From G963665005 sp963665005 (GTDB lineage: Bacteria; Bacillota; Clostridia; Christensenellales; SZUA-584), in contig CAXXTQ010000001.1 in assembly GCA_963665005.2 (NCBI GenBank), positions 2,976,001-3,040,000 of the forward strand: 64,000 nt of DNA. Direction: 5' to 3'. This document shows, piece after piece, positions 41,089-49,475 of the stretch. Both the position numbers and the translations under genes were made by a program. Within the stretch, counting starts at the first letter, position 1. Each line of letters starts with the position of its first letter. The notes below the pieces were generated by a model. The model saw only the letters and a program-made list of their open reading frames with translations, made no database searches and was not told the DNA's origin.

Positions 41089-41964
41089 TTATAGAAAAGA
41101 CAACTGCTTGTTCTCCTCTGCTGCGGCAATCCTTGTATAATACGGCAGCTTATACTTCTTTCTTAACCAGCCGAGCTTTTTATCAAGATCGTTTTTATAT
41201 TCACGGTATGCATGTTTGTTTAAATAAATCTCTTTTATTTTAGAGAATTCTGAGGGAAAGGCTTGACGGACGCTGTCATAAAAGCCTTTTTTGGTTGCGC
41301 CTTTAAGATTGAGCGCGCCTGCCAGTACGTAATCGGCACCTGCGTCTTTCGCCGCAGAGAACACAGCCTCTAAGCTGCTTTGATTGCTCGAGAGATAAGG
41401 TATTATGGGCATAAGATGCACGCCGCATAGCAGCCCCTGCTTTTTTAACTCTTTTACGGCATCTATGCGCTCATTCGGGCAGGGTGCGTTTGGCTCTATA
41501 AGCGCCGCTGTTATTTTATCAAGTGTAGTTATTGTAAAGGCCGTCTTTATACCGCCTGCCTCATTAACTTTTTTTAAAAGGTCAATGTCGCGCAGTATAA
41601 GCGGAGATTTGGTAGACAAAGTTACAGGCACTTTATATCTCGCAAGAAGTTCAAGCACCCGAGGCATTAGCTTGCATTCTCTCTCGGCAGGCTGATAACT
41701 GTCCGTGATTCCTCCAAGGTTGACAGTCTCGCGGACAAACACCCTAAGCTCTCTTTGCAAAACATCTGCAATATTTTCTTTCGCGTATATATCGTTATAA
41801 AAACTACCTCCGCCCAAGTATTCGTGCGAATAAAGAGCATAGCAGTATATGCACCTATGCGCGCAGCCGCGGTAAACATTGATATCGTATTTATACGGCA
41901 GCCATTTGCTGTTGTGGCAATGCAGAGCGCTTTTGCATTGTATTGTCTTAACTTCATAATCCAT
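41089..41964 (-). CDS. SPL-family radical SAM protein
   Basis: 291 aa. The radical SAM cluster motif C-x3-C-x2-C is present as RGCAHRCIYCYA (about residues 33-42), followed by GGITDSYQPAERE and VTLSTKSPLILRD. This is the Rv2578c/SplB-like group of unknown function (often annotated as DNA-repair photolyase). The conserved C-terminal Cys of true spore photoproduct lyase is not evident, so it should not be called SplB. Confidence 0.85.
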   Translation of the reverse strand: MDYEVKTIQCKSALHCHNSKWLPYKYDINVYRGCAHRCIYCYALYSHEYLGGGSFYNDIYAKENIADVLQRELRVFVRETVNLGGITDSYQPAERECKLMPRVLELLARYKVPVTLSTKSPLILRDIDLLKKVNEAGGIKTAFTITTLDKITAALIEPNAPCPNERIDAVKELKKQGLLCGVHLMPIIPYLSSNQSSLEAVFSAAKDAGADYVLAGALNLKGATKKGFYDSVRQAFPSEFSKIKEIYLNKHAYREYKNDLDKKLGWLRKKYKLPYYTRIAAAEENKQLSFL

Positions 41965-41972
41965 ACATACAA

Positions 41973-42338
41973 TTATACGCCCGAAACAGTGTTCGTTGCA
42001 ATAATATCTATTCCTGTACCGCAGACATTTTTTATAAGTGTATCTCCGATTTTCACGGGCGCTTTTATCGCCGCCGCGTTTATGCGCTTCATGCAGTCAA
42101 AAAGCATATCTTTAGCAACGGGTTTTCCCGACTTTACCGATACGACCGGAGCGGCCCCGTTTTGCACACGCATGGTCGTTGTTAGAGTGCGCCTCGGGGC
42201 GGTAACTTCGGCTATGGCATAGCTTTTTCCTCTCTTGCACGAATACCCCGAAATATCAGTTATATTCCCTTCATCTATATCGACGGTTACTTCGCACCCG
42301 AGCGGGCAGACGATACAAGTTATTTTTCTTTGTTCCAT
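41973..42338 (-). CDS. DUF1667 protein of the glycerol-3-phosphate oxidation operon
   Basis: 121 aa. N-terminal CIVCPLGCEVTVDI and SGYSCKRGKSYAI give a C-x2-C-x3-C pattern plus a later Cys, likely an Fe-S or zinc site. This is DUF1667, which consistently follows GlpA-like and FAD/NAD oxidoreductase genes in Firmicutes. The ATG overlaps the upstream stop by one base (TGATG). Inferred to be an electron-transfer or assembly subunit. Confidence 0.88.
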   Translation of the reverse strand: MEQRKITCIVCPLGCEVTVDIDEGNITDISGYSCKRGKSYAIAEVTAPRRTLTTTMRVQNGAAPVVSVKSGKPVAKDMLFDCMKRINAAAIKAPVKIGDTLIKNVCGTGIDIIATNTVSGV

Positions 42339-43576
42339 CAACTTTGCGCCTCCTTGACAAACACGGTAATATCGCCTTTGATTTTCTCCGGCTTGATTTT
42401 CAGTTTTTCCATCTCGCCGGGTGTGCATTTTATTTTTTTTGCGGAAGCTATTATTTCACCGCCGCATTTTGCGGCAAGCGTACAATTCTTATAGACATTC
42501 GCCGTTCGAAAATAAAGCTCTTTGTCTTTGCCGTCGTTTATAATCTTTTGCGGCACTACGTATCTTATACCGCTGCCTGCTGATGTTTTATAATAAGATT
42601 GAACGGGGGCATTCGCTTTATATATAGCCGCCGCTCTGCCCGCGCGCCTTGCCTCAAGTGTCACGAAATCTACCAAATCGTGCACCTGAACAGCGTTTCC
42701 GCACGCAAACACTCCCGGGCAGCTCGTCTGCATATCGCTGTCGACAACAGGCCCTCCCGTGATTTCGTCTATCTTAATGTTCATTCCTCTCGAAAGCTCG
42801 TTTTCGGGAATAAGCCCGACCGAGAGCAGCAATGTATCGCACGGCACAAATTGCTCGGTATTTTCTATAGGCTTAAGGTTTTCATCCACCGCCGCAATGG
42901 TAACGCCCTCGAGCCGCTTTTTACCGTGTATTTTTGTCACGGTATGGCAAAGCTTCAGCGGTATATCAAAATCTTCTAGGCACTGCACAATGTTTCTTGT
43001 GAGCCCTCCCGAATACGGCATAATCTCCAGCACCATTTTTACATTCGCACCCTCTAATCTCATGCGCCGCGCCATTATGAGCCCTATGTCGCCCGAACCG
43101 AGTATTACTACCTCGCGCCCCGGCATATACCCTTCTATGTTGACAAATCGCTGAGCTGTGCCCGCGGTCAGTATACCCGACGGCCTGGCCCCCGGAATCA
43201 TAAGCGCGCCGCGGTTGCGCTCTCTGCACCCCATGGCAAGAACGACGGCGGCGGCCTCTATGTTTATTAAACCTGTGCTTTTACCTACAGCAGTTATGAC
43301 TTTATCGGTGGAAATATTCAGCACCATAGTCTCCATTAGAAACTCAATTCCCAGCTTTTTCGCTTCGTCTATAAACCGCACCGCATATTCGGGGCCTGTA
43401 AGCTCCTCCCCGAAAACATGCAGACCGAAACCGTTATGTATGCACTGCGGGAGTATGCCGCCCATATGCGGCTCTCTGTCTATTACAACAACTTCTTTTG
43501 CTCCGCTCTTTTTCGCTTCTATCGCGGCGGCAAGCCCCGCGGGCCCGGCGCCTATTACGGCAACATTCGCTCTCAT
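42338..43576 (-). CDS. FAD/NAD(P)-binding oxidoreductase of the glycerol-3-phosphate operon
   Basis: 412 aa. FAD-binding VIGAGPAGLAAAIEAKKSGA, HMGGILPQC, a second dinucleotide-binding site VVILGSGDIGLIMARR, and the C-terminal GVFACGNAVQVHDLV flavin motif. It belongs with the pyridine nucleotide-disulphide oxidoreductase-like partners of anaerobic GlpA-type dehydrogenases. The start overlaps the preceding stop by 4 nt (ATGA). Its probable role is to pass electrons from glycerol-3-phosphate oxidation to a soluble carrier. Confidence 0.9.
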   Translation of the reverse strand: MRANVAVIGAGPAGLAAAIEAKKSGAKEVVVIDREPHMGGILPQCIHNGFGLHVFGEELTGPEYAVRFIDEAKKLGIEFLMETMVLNISTDKVITAVGKSTGLINIEAAAVVLAMGCRERNRGALMIPGARPSGILTAGTAQRFVNIEGYMPGREVVILGSGDIGLIMARRMRLEGANVKMVLEIMPYSGGLTRNIVQCLEDFDIPLKLCHTVTKIHGKKRLEGVTIAAVDENLKPIENTEQFVPCDTLLLSVGLIPENELSRGMNIKIDEITGGPVVDSDMQTSCPGVFACGNAVQVHDLVDFVTLEARRAGRAAAIYKANAPVQSYYKTSAGSGIRYVVPQKIINDGKDKELYFRTANVYKNCTLAAKCGGEIIASAKKIKCTPGEMEKLKIKPEKIKGDITVFVKEAQS

Positions 43577-45012
43577 AGCGCCTCCTTTGTCTTGCCCGAA
43601 AGTATGTAAGAACCTTCGCCTTTTTTTGTAACCTGCTCATACTCTTGCCCAAGCTCTCTTTTAAGAATGCTCATTACTCTAGGCATGCAAAACGACCCCT
43701 GGCATCTTCCCATTCCCGCGCCCGCGCGAAGCTTTACTCCGTCGACGGTTGTCGCTCCGCAAGGCCGGTGTATGCTCTGTACTATCTCCGCTTCTGTCAC
43801 ATGCTCGCACCTGCAAACAACGTTAGCATATCTTTTATCTTTTTTTATAAGTTCACGTTGTCTTTCGGGCGTAGCTTTTGAGAAAATTTCTATCGGGCGT
43901 CTCTGCCTTGTTGCGTTTTTGTTTTTTTTGCATTCTAGCCCAATTGAAAACAGTAACTCTGCCGCATACTTCGCTATCGCCGGAGCAGCGGTAAGCCCGG
44001 GAGATTCTATACCCGCGACGTTAACCAGATCCTTCGCTTTTTTCGAGCACTCTATTATAAAATCATGCTTATCCGCGCCCGCTCTTATGCCCGAAAATAC
44101 CGTTATCGCGCACTTTTTATCTATGCACGGAACGTACTTTTTCGCGCCGCTGAACACATCTTTCAGCCCTTTTGCCGATGTTGATGTGTCCGCTTTGTCG
44201 TCTATATTTTGGGCGGTCGGCCCGGCAATCATATTACCGTAAACGGTTGGGGCAAAAAGCACACCTTTTCCTTTATCGTTCGGCGCTCCGAAAATAACAG
44301 TTTTTGCCCTTGCCGCCATGCTCTTGTCAAAGAGTATATATTCGCCTTTCCGAGGGTTTATTTTAAAACTTTCTCCGCCCGCAATTTTTGATATTTCGTC
44401 TGCATAAAGACCAGCCGCATTTACCAAATACCGCGCCTTAATACTATTTTTTCCGGCAGTAATGCTGTAAATTCCGTCTTGTCTTTTTATTTTCGTAACC
44501 TTGCTGTTAAGATAAACTTTTACGCCGTTTTCCACAGCGTTTTCCACAGCCGCAATCGTGAGCGAGAACGGGCAGATTATGCCCGCCGTTTTCGCATACA
44601 GTGCCGATTTAACTTTGCCGCTTATCATAGGCTCTATTTTCTTTATCTCGCACGGCGAAAGAATTTCTACCGGCACCGAGTTCTTTCGTCCCCGGTCATA
44701 TAGCTCTTTTATATGCGCCTCGTCTTCTTTAGAAAAAGCAGCAACCAAAGACCCGCAGTTAATGTATGGCACACAGAGCTGCTCCGCAGTTTCTTTTATC
44801 ATAGCGTTTCCTGCTATATTCATTTTTGCTTTAAGCGTACCGGGAAGCGCGTCGTACCCTGCGTGGACGATTCCGCTGTTAGCCTTGCTCGTCCCCGCCG
44901 CTATATCTGCCTCTGCCTCTATAACGCATAGCTTTAATTGGTACATTGATAGCTCTCTTGCTATCATGCCGCCCGTTACCCCCGCGCCTATGATCGCAGC
45001 ATCGTATATCAT
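43573..45012 (-). CDS. FAD-dependent glycerol-3-phosphate dehydrogenase (GlpA-like) with C-terminal [2Fe-2S]-type domain
   Basis: 479 aa. The N-terminal DAO-fold domain starts IIGAGVTGGMIARELS, with TSKANSGIVHAGYDA and GIESPGLTAAPAIA. The C-terminal BFD-like domain has CRCEHVTEAEIVQSI and a later cysteine pair (GRCQGSFCMP), suited to a [2Fe-2S] cluster. Start at 45012 after GAAGGAG. First gene of a three-gene operon whose leader holds a promoter and an intrinsic terminator. It oxidises glycerol-3-phosphate to dihydroxyacetone phosphate by family analogy; hydroxyglutarate oxidase (LhgO) is an alternative within the same fold. Confidence 0.87.
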   Translation of the reverse strand: MIYDAAIIGAGVTGGMIARELSMYQLKLCVIEAEADIAAGTSKANSGIVHAGYDALPGTLKAKMNIAGNAMIKETAEQLCVPYINCGSLVAAFSKEDEAHIKELYDRGRKNSVPVEILSPCEIKKIEPMISGKVKSALYAKTAGIICPFSLTIAAVENAVENGVKVYLNSKVTKIKRQDGIYSITAGKNSIKARYLVNAAGLYADEISKIAGGESFKINPRKGEYILFDKSMAARAKTVIFGAPNDKGKGVLFAPTVYGNMIAGPTAQNIDDKADTSTSAKGLKDVFSGAKKYVPCIDKKCAITVFSGIRAGADKHDFIIECSKKAKDLVNVAGIESPGLTAAPAIAKYAAELLFSIGLECKKNKNATRQRRPIEIFSKATPERQRELIKKDKRYANVVCRCEHVTEAEIVQSIHRPCGATTVDGVKLRAGAGMGRCQGSFCMPRVMSILKRELGQEYEQVTKKGEGSYILSGKTKEAL

Positions 45013-45043
45013 TTTGCTCCTTCCAGCGTATAAAAACGCATAC

Positions 45044-45077
45044 AAAAAGCCGCACCAAATAAAAATCTGGTACGGCT
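45044..45077 (-). terminator. leader terminator of the glycerol-3-phosphate operon
   Basis: On the minus strand AGCCGTACCA (45068-45077) pairs with TGGTGCGGCT (45048-45057), ten pairs with one wobble and a 10-nt loop, followed by TTTTT. It stands between the operon promoter and the first start codon, 31 nt before the ATG. It is therefore a leader terminator, the architecture on which GlpP acts in Bacillus glpD. Confidence 0.85.
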
Positions 45078-45103
45078 CGTTTCTCCTGCCATATCTTAAA
45101 AAC

Positions 45104-45132
45104 ATTATATCATAAACAATTCATTTTTTCAA
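45104..45132 (-). promoter_or_regulatory. promoter of the glycerol-3-phosphate operon
   Basis: Minus strand TTGAAA (45127-45132), 17-nt spacer, TATAAT (45104-45109). The predicted start is about 45097, 20 nt before the leader terminator hairpin. Confidence 0.88.
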
Positions 45133-45144
45133 TTAAATCAAAAT

Positions 45145-45432
45145 TTACAGCTTGATGACAGGCTCATCTGGGTTAGGTCGGTATATCACGAATTTTCTCC
45201 CAGACGAGGATACAGGCATGGCTCCCGTGCCCTGCATAATTTTTTCCATAGCCTCTTTCGCGGTGACGGGTGCGTTTTGCTGTACCGTGCCTTTAATAAG
45301 CTCGTGCGGCGTCAGTGCCTCGTCCGCCTGCTTTATTATATTGTCGGTTATGCCCGCTTTGCCTACATGTATTATAGGCATTAGATTATGCGCCATAGCA
45401 CGAAGCTTTGACCTTTGTTTACTTGTTATCAT
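45145..45432 (-). CDS. yhbY: ribosome assembly RNA-binding protein YhbY
   Basis: 95 aa CRM-domain protein. Typical sequence: LTSKQR-type start (MITSKQRSKLRAMAHNLMPI), the HVGKAGITDNIIKQ GxxG-like loop, LIKGTVQQN, and KFVIYRPNP. Binds pre-50S particles. Downstream of obgE in the same direction, as commonly seen. Confidence 0.93.
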   Translation of the reverse strand: MITSKQRSKLRAMAHNLMPIIHVGKAGITDNIIKQADEALTPHELIKGTVQQNAPVTAKEAMEKIMQGTGAMPVSSSGRKFVIYRPNPDEPVIKL

Positions 45433-45474
45433 AATTGTTTCAGCCGTGTTTTCCTTCGGCTTTCTCCTTCTTTA

Positions 45475-46743
45475 TTATTCTATAAAATCGAAGTCTAACC
45501 CCTCGAGACAGACTGTATCGCCCGTCTTCGCGCCCTGTTTGCGAAGCGCTTTTAGCACTCCGAAATCTTTTAAAAGCTTTTGGAAATGGCGCATTGAATC
45601 GGGGTCGTTAGGGTTTGTTCTTGCCAGTATTTCACGAATGACAGAACCGTCCGCGTAATAAATACCGTCCTGCTCATAAACTTCAAACTCTTTTTCTTCG
45701 CTCTCTAGCTCCCATTGCTCAATGATTCCGTCATCCAAAACAGGCTCGGGTATAGGAAGTTTCTCCAGAATTGCCGCCGCTTTTTGCATAAGCTGCCTTG
45801 TCCCCTCGCCTATAGCCGCCGAAATACGAAAAACCTCTATGCCTTTTGGCTTTAGGTATTCTTCGAGCCTATCCGCGTTCTCGTCAGCATTTAGCATATC
45901 CATTTTATTAGCGGCTACGATCTCCGGCCTTTGCGTTAGCTCTGCCGAATAGCTTTCAAGCTCGCCGCGTATAGTTTTGTAATCTTCTATTATATCGCGG
46001 CCTTCTTCGCCCGAAGCATCAACAACGTGTATAAGCATTCTCGTTCTTTCTATGTGTCGCAGAAAATCGTGCCCTAGCCCCGCACCCTCTGCCGCGCCCT
46101 CTATAAGCCCGGGTATATCCGCCATGACAAAGCTTGTGTCACTTATCTTTACAACTCCGAGGTTTGGTTTAAGCGTGGTAAAATGATATCCGGCAATTTT
46201 TGGGTTAGCGCTTGTGCACGCACCGAGTATAGTCGATTTACCGACGTTCGGAAAACCAATAAGGCCGACATCTGCAATTGATTTTAGCTCTAATATAACA
46301 TAGCGGCCTATACACTTTCTGCCCGGCGTCGCGAATTTTGGTTTCTGCCTTGTCGAAGAGGTAAACCTCGAGTTGCCCTTTCCGCCGCCGCCGCCCTTTA
46401 AAATAGTTCTTGCTTCGCTTCGCATATCCGCCGCGACTCTGCCCGTTTCGAAATCTTTTATAACCGTTCCAGGCGGTACTTTTATTATAAGATCTTCGCC
46501 GTTTTTGCCGCGCATATTTTTCTTTTTTCCGCTTTCGCCGTTTTGCGCTATGTATTTGCGCTGATATTTAAAATCCATCAGCGTGCGCATGCCATTGTCT
46601 ACGGCAAAGATAATATCGCCGCCCTCGCCCCCGTCGCCTCCGTCCGGGCCGCCTGCCGCCACATATTTTTCTCTGCGGAAAGAAACGGCGCCCGCTCCGC
46701 CGTCGCCCGCTTTTATAAATATCTTAGCCTTATCTACAAACAT
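45475..46743 (-). CDS. obgE: GTPase ObgE/CgtA
   Basis: 422 aa GTPase of 50S assembly and stress signalling. N-terminal Obg fold rich in glycine (IFIKAGDGGAGAVSFRREKY, GGPDGGDGGEGGDI), central G domain with GFPNVGKST (G1), FTTLKPNLG, DIPGLIEGA (G3) and NKMD (G4), and a C-terminal OCT domain (EKEFEVYEQDG). L21-L27 genes, which often precede it, are not here. Confidence 0.97.
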   Translation of the reverse strand: MFVDKAKIFIKAGDGGAGAVSFRREKYVAAGGPDGGDGGEGGDIIFAVDNGMRTLMDFKYQRKYIAQNGESGKKKNMRGKNGEDLIIKVPPGTVIKDFETGRVAADMRSEARTILKGGGGGKGNSRFTSSTRQKPKFATPGRKCIGRYVILELKSIADVGLIGFPNVGKSTILGACTSANPKIAGYHFTTLKPNLGVVKISDTSFVMADIPGLIEGAAEGAGLGHDFLRHIERTRMLIHVVDASGEEGRDIIEDYKTIRGELESYSAELTQRPEIVAANKMDMLNADENADRLEEYLKPKGIEVFRISAAIGEGTRQLMQKAAAILEKLPIPEPVLDDGIIEQWELESEEKEFEVYEQDGIYYADGSVIREILARTNPNDPDSMRHFQKLLKDFGVLKALRKQGAKTGDTVCLEGLDFDFIE

Positions 46744-46745
46744 TA

Positions 46746-47381
46746 TTATCCCTTCTTTGCCTGCGCTTTAGCATAATCGCAGACGTCCGCCAAAAAACAA
46801 TTATCGCAATCGGGCCGCCGTGCCGCGCATATCTTTCTTCCGTGCCATATAAGCCAGTGATGCGCATCCGACCACTTATCCTCCGGTATGTTTTGCATAA
46901 GCTGCTTCTCTGTTTGTTCTACGTCTTTTGCGTTTGCCAGACCTAATCGGTTAGACACCCGAAACACATGAGTATCTACAGCAATCGCCGGCACGCCAAA
47001 CGCATTTGAAAGCACGACGTTTGCAGTCTTTCGCCCTACGCCCGCAAGCGCAGTCAGCTCGCCTCTTGTCTTTGGCACCTGCCCATCGTACTTTTGTACA
47101 AGAATACCGCACGTCTTTATTATGTTTTTTGCCTTGGTTTTATAAAAACCGCAGCTTTTTATCATTTCTTCCAGTTCGCTCTGCCCGAGCTTTAAACAGC
47201 TCTTTGCATCGGGGCATTTTTCAAAAAGCGCACCCGTAATTGCGTTTACCTGCCTGTCGGTAGTCTGCGCAGAAAGTATAGTCGCGATCAAAAGCTCGAA
47301 AGCATTTTTATAGACGAGCCCCGGTTTTGCTCCGTAATAATGCTTCTCCAGCCTTTTTAAGATTTCGCTTATATCGCTCAT
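46746..47381 (-). CDS. nth: endonuclease III
   Basis: Base-excision DNA glycosylase/AP lyase for oxidised pyrimidines. 211 aa. Helix-hairpin-helix region LAGVGRKTANVVLSNAFG with the catalytic Lys, the conserved Asp in VDTHVFRVSNRLGL, and the C-terminal [4Fe-4S] cysteines (C-x6-C-x2-C-x5-C in CAARRPDCDNCFLADVC). Start at 47381; the upstream frame is longer but lacks a site. Confidence 0.96.
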   Translation of the reverse strand: MSDISEILKRLEKHYYGAKPGLVYKNAFELLIATILSAQTTDRQVNAITGALFEKCPDAKSCLKLGQSELEEMIKSCGFYKTKAKNIIKTCGILVQKYDGQVPKTRGELTALAGVGRKTANVVLSNAFGVPAIAVDTHVFRVSNRLGLANAKDVEQTEKQLMQNIPEDKWSDAHHWLIWHGRKICAARRPDCDNCFLADVCDYAKAQAKKG

Positions 47382-47536
47382 AAAAACTTTATCCCCCGTT
47401 AACGCAACTGCTATTATACTAATAGTAACATAAAAACACAATAATTATTATATCTTTGGCATATGTTTAAAAAAACGTTGGCGCTATACATAAATTGCGA
47501 TACATAAATTGTGCCCAATAACTAAAAAATAACGGT

Positions 47537-48241
47537 ATGTTTAACGTGATAATCAAAACTTCGATAATATACTTTTTTGCCATGCTTGTTATCCGCCTCA
47601 TGGGAAAGCGCCAGATAGGCCAGCTTCAGCCCTTCGAGTTTATTATCGCCATAATGATAGCCGATGTCGCAAGCACGCCTATGGACGGCGCAGGAATTCC
47701 CATAACTTATGGCATAGTACCTATCATAACGCTGCTCATACTTCATAAAATAATAGCGTTTATATCCATGAAAAGCGATGGCCTGAGAGCTTTTTTTTCG
47801 GGCAAGCCAAGCATAATTATACACAAAGGCATTATACGGCAAAAAGCGCTTTCGAGCCTTAACTATAATTTAAACGACCTTATAGAGCAGCTGCGGGCAA
47901 AAGACGTCGCAAACATAAGCGATGTCTATTACGCCGTGCTAGAGACAAACGGAGAATTAAATGTAATGCTAAAGCCCGAAAAGCGCACTGTTACGCCAAG
48001 CGATATGAGCCTTGCGCCCGAAAACCCGGGGTTCTGCTACGATATTATTCTTGACGGAAAACTAAAAGATAAGAATCTGCAAGAGCTCGGATACACTAAA
48101 AAGGCAGTTGAAAGGCTTCTGTCTTCAAAAAAAATAAAGGGTATCAAAAAAGTTTTCATAGCGACCAGCGACGAGAAGGGAAGCGTTTTTATACAGGATT
48201 ATCACGGAAACCAAATGTTTGGGAGCATGAGCAATGGGTAA
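47537..48241 (+). CDS. DUF421/YetF family membrane protein
   Basis: 234 aa. Three N-terminal membrane helices (about 5-80) with the signature RLMGKRQIGQLQPFEFIIAIMIADVAS, then a cytosolic mixed alpha/beta region (IIHKGIIRQKAL, DLIEQLRAKDVANISDVYYAVLETNGELNV). This is the YetF/YcaP-type DUF421 architecture found in several spore-former proteins. Function unknown. Overlaps DUF4363 by 8 nt. Confidence 0.9.
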   Translation: MFNVIIKTSIIYFFAMLVIRLMGKRQIGQLQPFEFIIAIMIADVASTPMDGAGIPITYGIVPIITLLILHKIIAFISMKSDGLRAFFSGKPSIIIHKGIIRQKALSSLNYNLNDLIEQLRAKDVANISDVYYAVLETNGELNVMLKPEKRTVTPSDMSLAPENPGFCYDIILDGKLKDKNLQELGYTKKAVERLLSSKKIKGIKKVFIATSDEKGSVFIQDYHGNQMFGSMSNG

Positions 48242-48614
48242 AAGAATAGTTCTTATTATACTGCTGTTATTGATGCTTGGCGGCGCGCTGCTCCAGAATA
48301 TCTATGTTACTCACGCCGCAGGCAAGCTAATAAACGAATTATCGGCAATAAAAGAAGCGCTTTTCAAAGAAGATTACGACAACGCGAAAGAAGCCGCCGA
48401 TGAATTCGTTTACTCATGGAAAAAAGAAAAAAAGATGTTCGAAGCGCTTTTCGAGCACAAAGAGATAGATATAATATCGGCTACCGCAAACAGCATACAA
48501 AGCCTGTGCGTATCAGAAGAAAAAACGCATGCTTTAAGTGAAATAGCCTCGGTTAACTATTATTTTGCCCATTTGATAGAAATCGACCGCGTCGATTGGG
48601 AGAATATCTTTTAG
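48234..48614 (+). CDS. DUF4363 family protein
   Basis: 126 aa. A single N-terminal membrane helix (about 4-24) and a helical, charged extracellular part. It follows DUF421 with an 8-nt overlap, the pairing I associate with DUF4363. Its stop overlaps the convergent nitroreductase stop by 4 nt. No function known; probably acts together with the DUF421 protein. Confidence 0.8.
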   Translation: MGKRIVLIILLLLMLGGALLQNIYVTHAAGKLINELSAIKEALFKEDYDNAKEAADEFVYSWKKEKKMFEALFEHKEIDIISATANSIQSLCVSEEKTHALSEIASVNYYFAHLIEIDRVDWENIF

Positions 48615-49450
48615 CCAAAAGTACAGATATATTTTATACCGCTTTCTATACCAAATTCGTCAAAGATTTTCGGTTTGTCGAAAGATATACCGCCCGAAAT
48701 GCCGAGCTCTTTTGCCGCTAAGCTGAAGTGGCAGGCAGCGATGCCTATATCAATGCGCTGCATTGTAAATCCAAACGCCGTGTTGCCCATATATCTTTTA
48801 TCCATAGTCAGATAAAAATGGTATTTATCTCCCGTTCTAAGTACACGCCACGGCTGCTTATTAGAAGCGGAAGGACCTATTCTTACCATCTCAAGGCAGG
48901 TTTTTATATCGCTGTCCGGAATTTGAAGAGGAGTATCAAAATCGTTGTCGAAGAAAAGTGTTTCAAAGCATTTTCGGTTGCGCGCGCCCGCGCTTTTTGC
49001 AACGGTTTTTTCTACAACAGACCTTTTTTCATTCGCGTACCCAAGCGGCGAAACGGCGGGAAGGTATTCGCCTTGCGGCTGCATAGCTATGGCGAATGCG
49101 CCGCGCCGAAAAGTTCCCCCGAGCCAGCAAGTGCCAAGCCCCAAAGAAGTCGCATAAAGTACAGCTTTTTCAAAAGCGTACCCGAAGCCTTCTAAATCTC
49201 TTTCGCCTTTTTTAACGCAACCCGCGAAAAAAATCTTTGCGCCTTTTATAAATCCGTAGGTTCCTAATTTTTTTGGCGTTGTGCCGCTTTGAAGAAGCGA
49301 AAACCGTACAGCCGCGCCAAAAGGGTTGCCGGTGTTCTCTGCCAAATATTTTTTCATAGCGTCAAGTTTGTCCGGTTCTATCGGCGTATCCGAATACGTT
49401 CTTACAGATATTCTTTTTTTCATTAGACCGATTGCGCTTTGATTATTCAT
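48611..49450 (-). CDS. nitroreductase-family protein (TM1586-type)
   Basis: 279 aa, two fused nitroreductase-like halves. N-terminal LMKKRISVRTYSDTPIEPDKLDAM; mid-protein SLGLGTCWLGGTF; C-terminal RIGPSASNKQPWRVLR, where FMN and substrate would bind, and MQRIDIGIAACHFSLAAKELG. Start at 49450 after AAGG. Probably an FMN-dependent oxidoreductase; substrate unknown. Convergent with DUF4363, downstream of rodA. Confidence 0.87.
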   Translation of the reverse strand: MNNQSAIGLMKKRISVRTYSDTPIEPDKLDAMKKYLAENTGNPFGAAVRFSLLQSGTTPKKLGTYGFIKGAKIFFAGCVKKGERDLEGFGYAFEKAVLYATSLGLGTCWLGGTFRRGAFAIAMQPQGEYLPAVSPLGYANEKRSVVEKTVAKSAGARNRKCFETLFFDNDFDTPLQIPDSDIKTCLEMVRIGPSASNKQPWRVLRTGDKYHFYLTMDKRYMGNTAFGFTMQRIDIGIAACHFSLAAKELGISGGISFDKPKIFDEFGIESGIKYICTFG

Positions 49451-49475
49451 ATTAACTACCTTCTTTTTTGTTAAC

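Noticed and set aside
41089..41964. Spore photoproduct lyase (splB)
   Set aside because: Radical SAM motif and group similarity are present, but the conserved C-terminal Cys of SplB is not evident.
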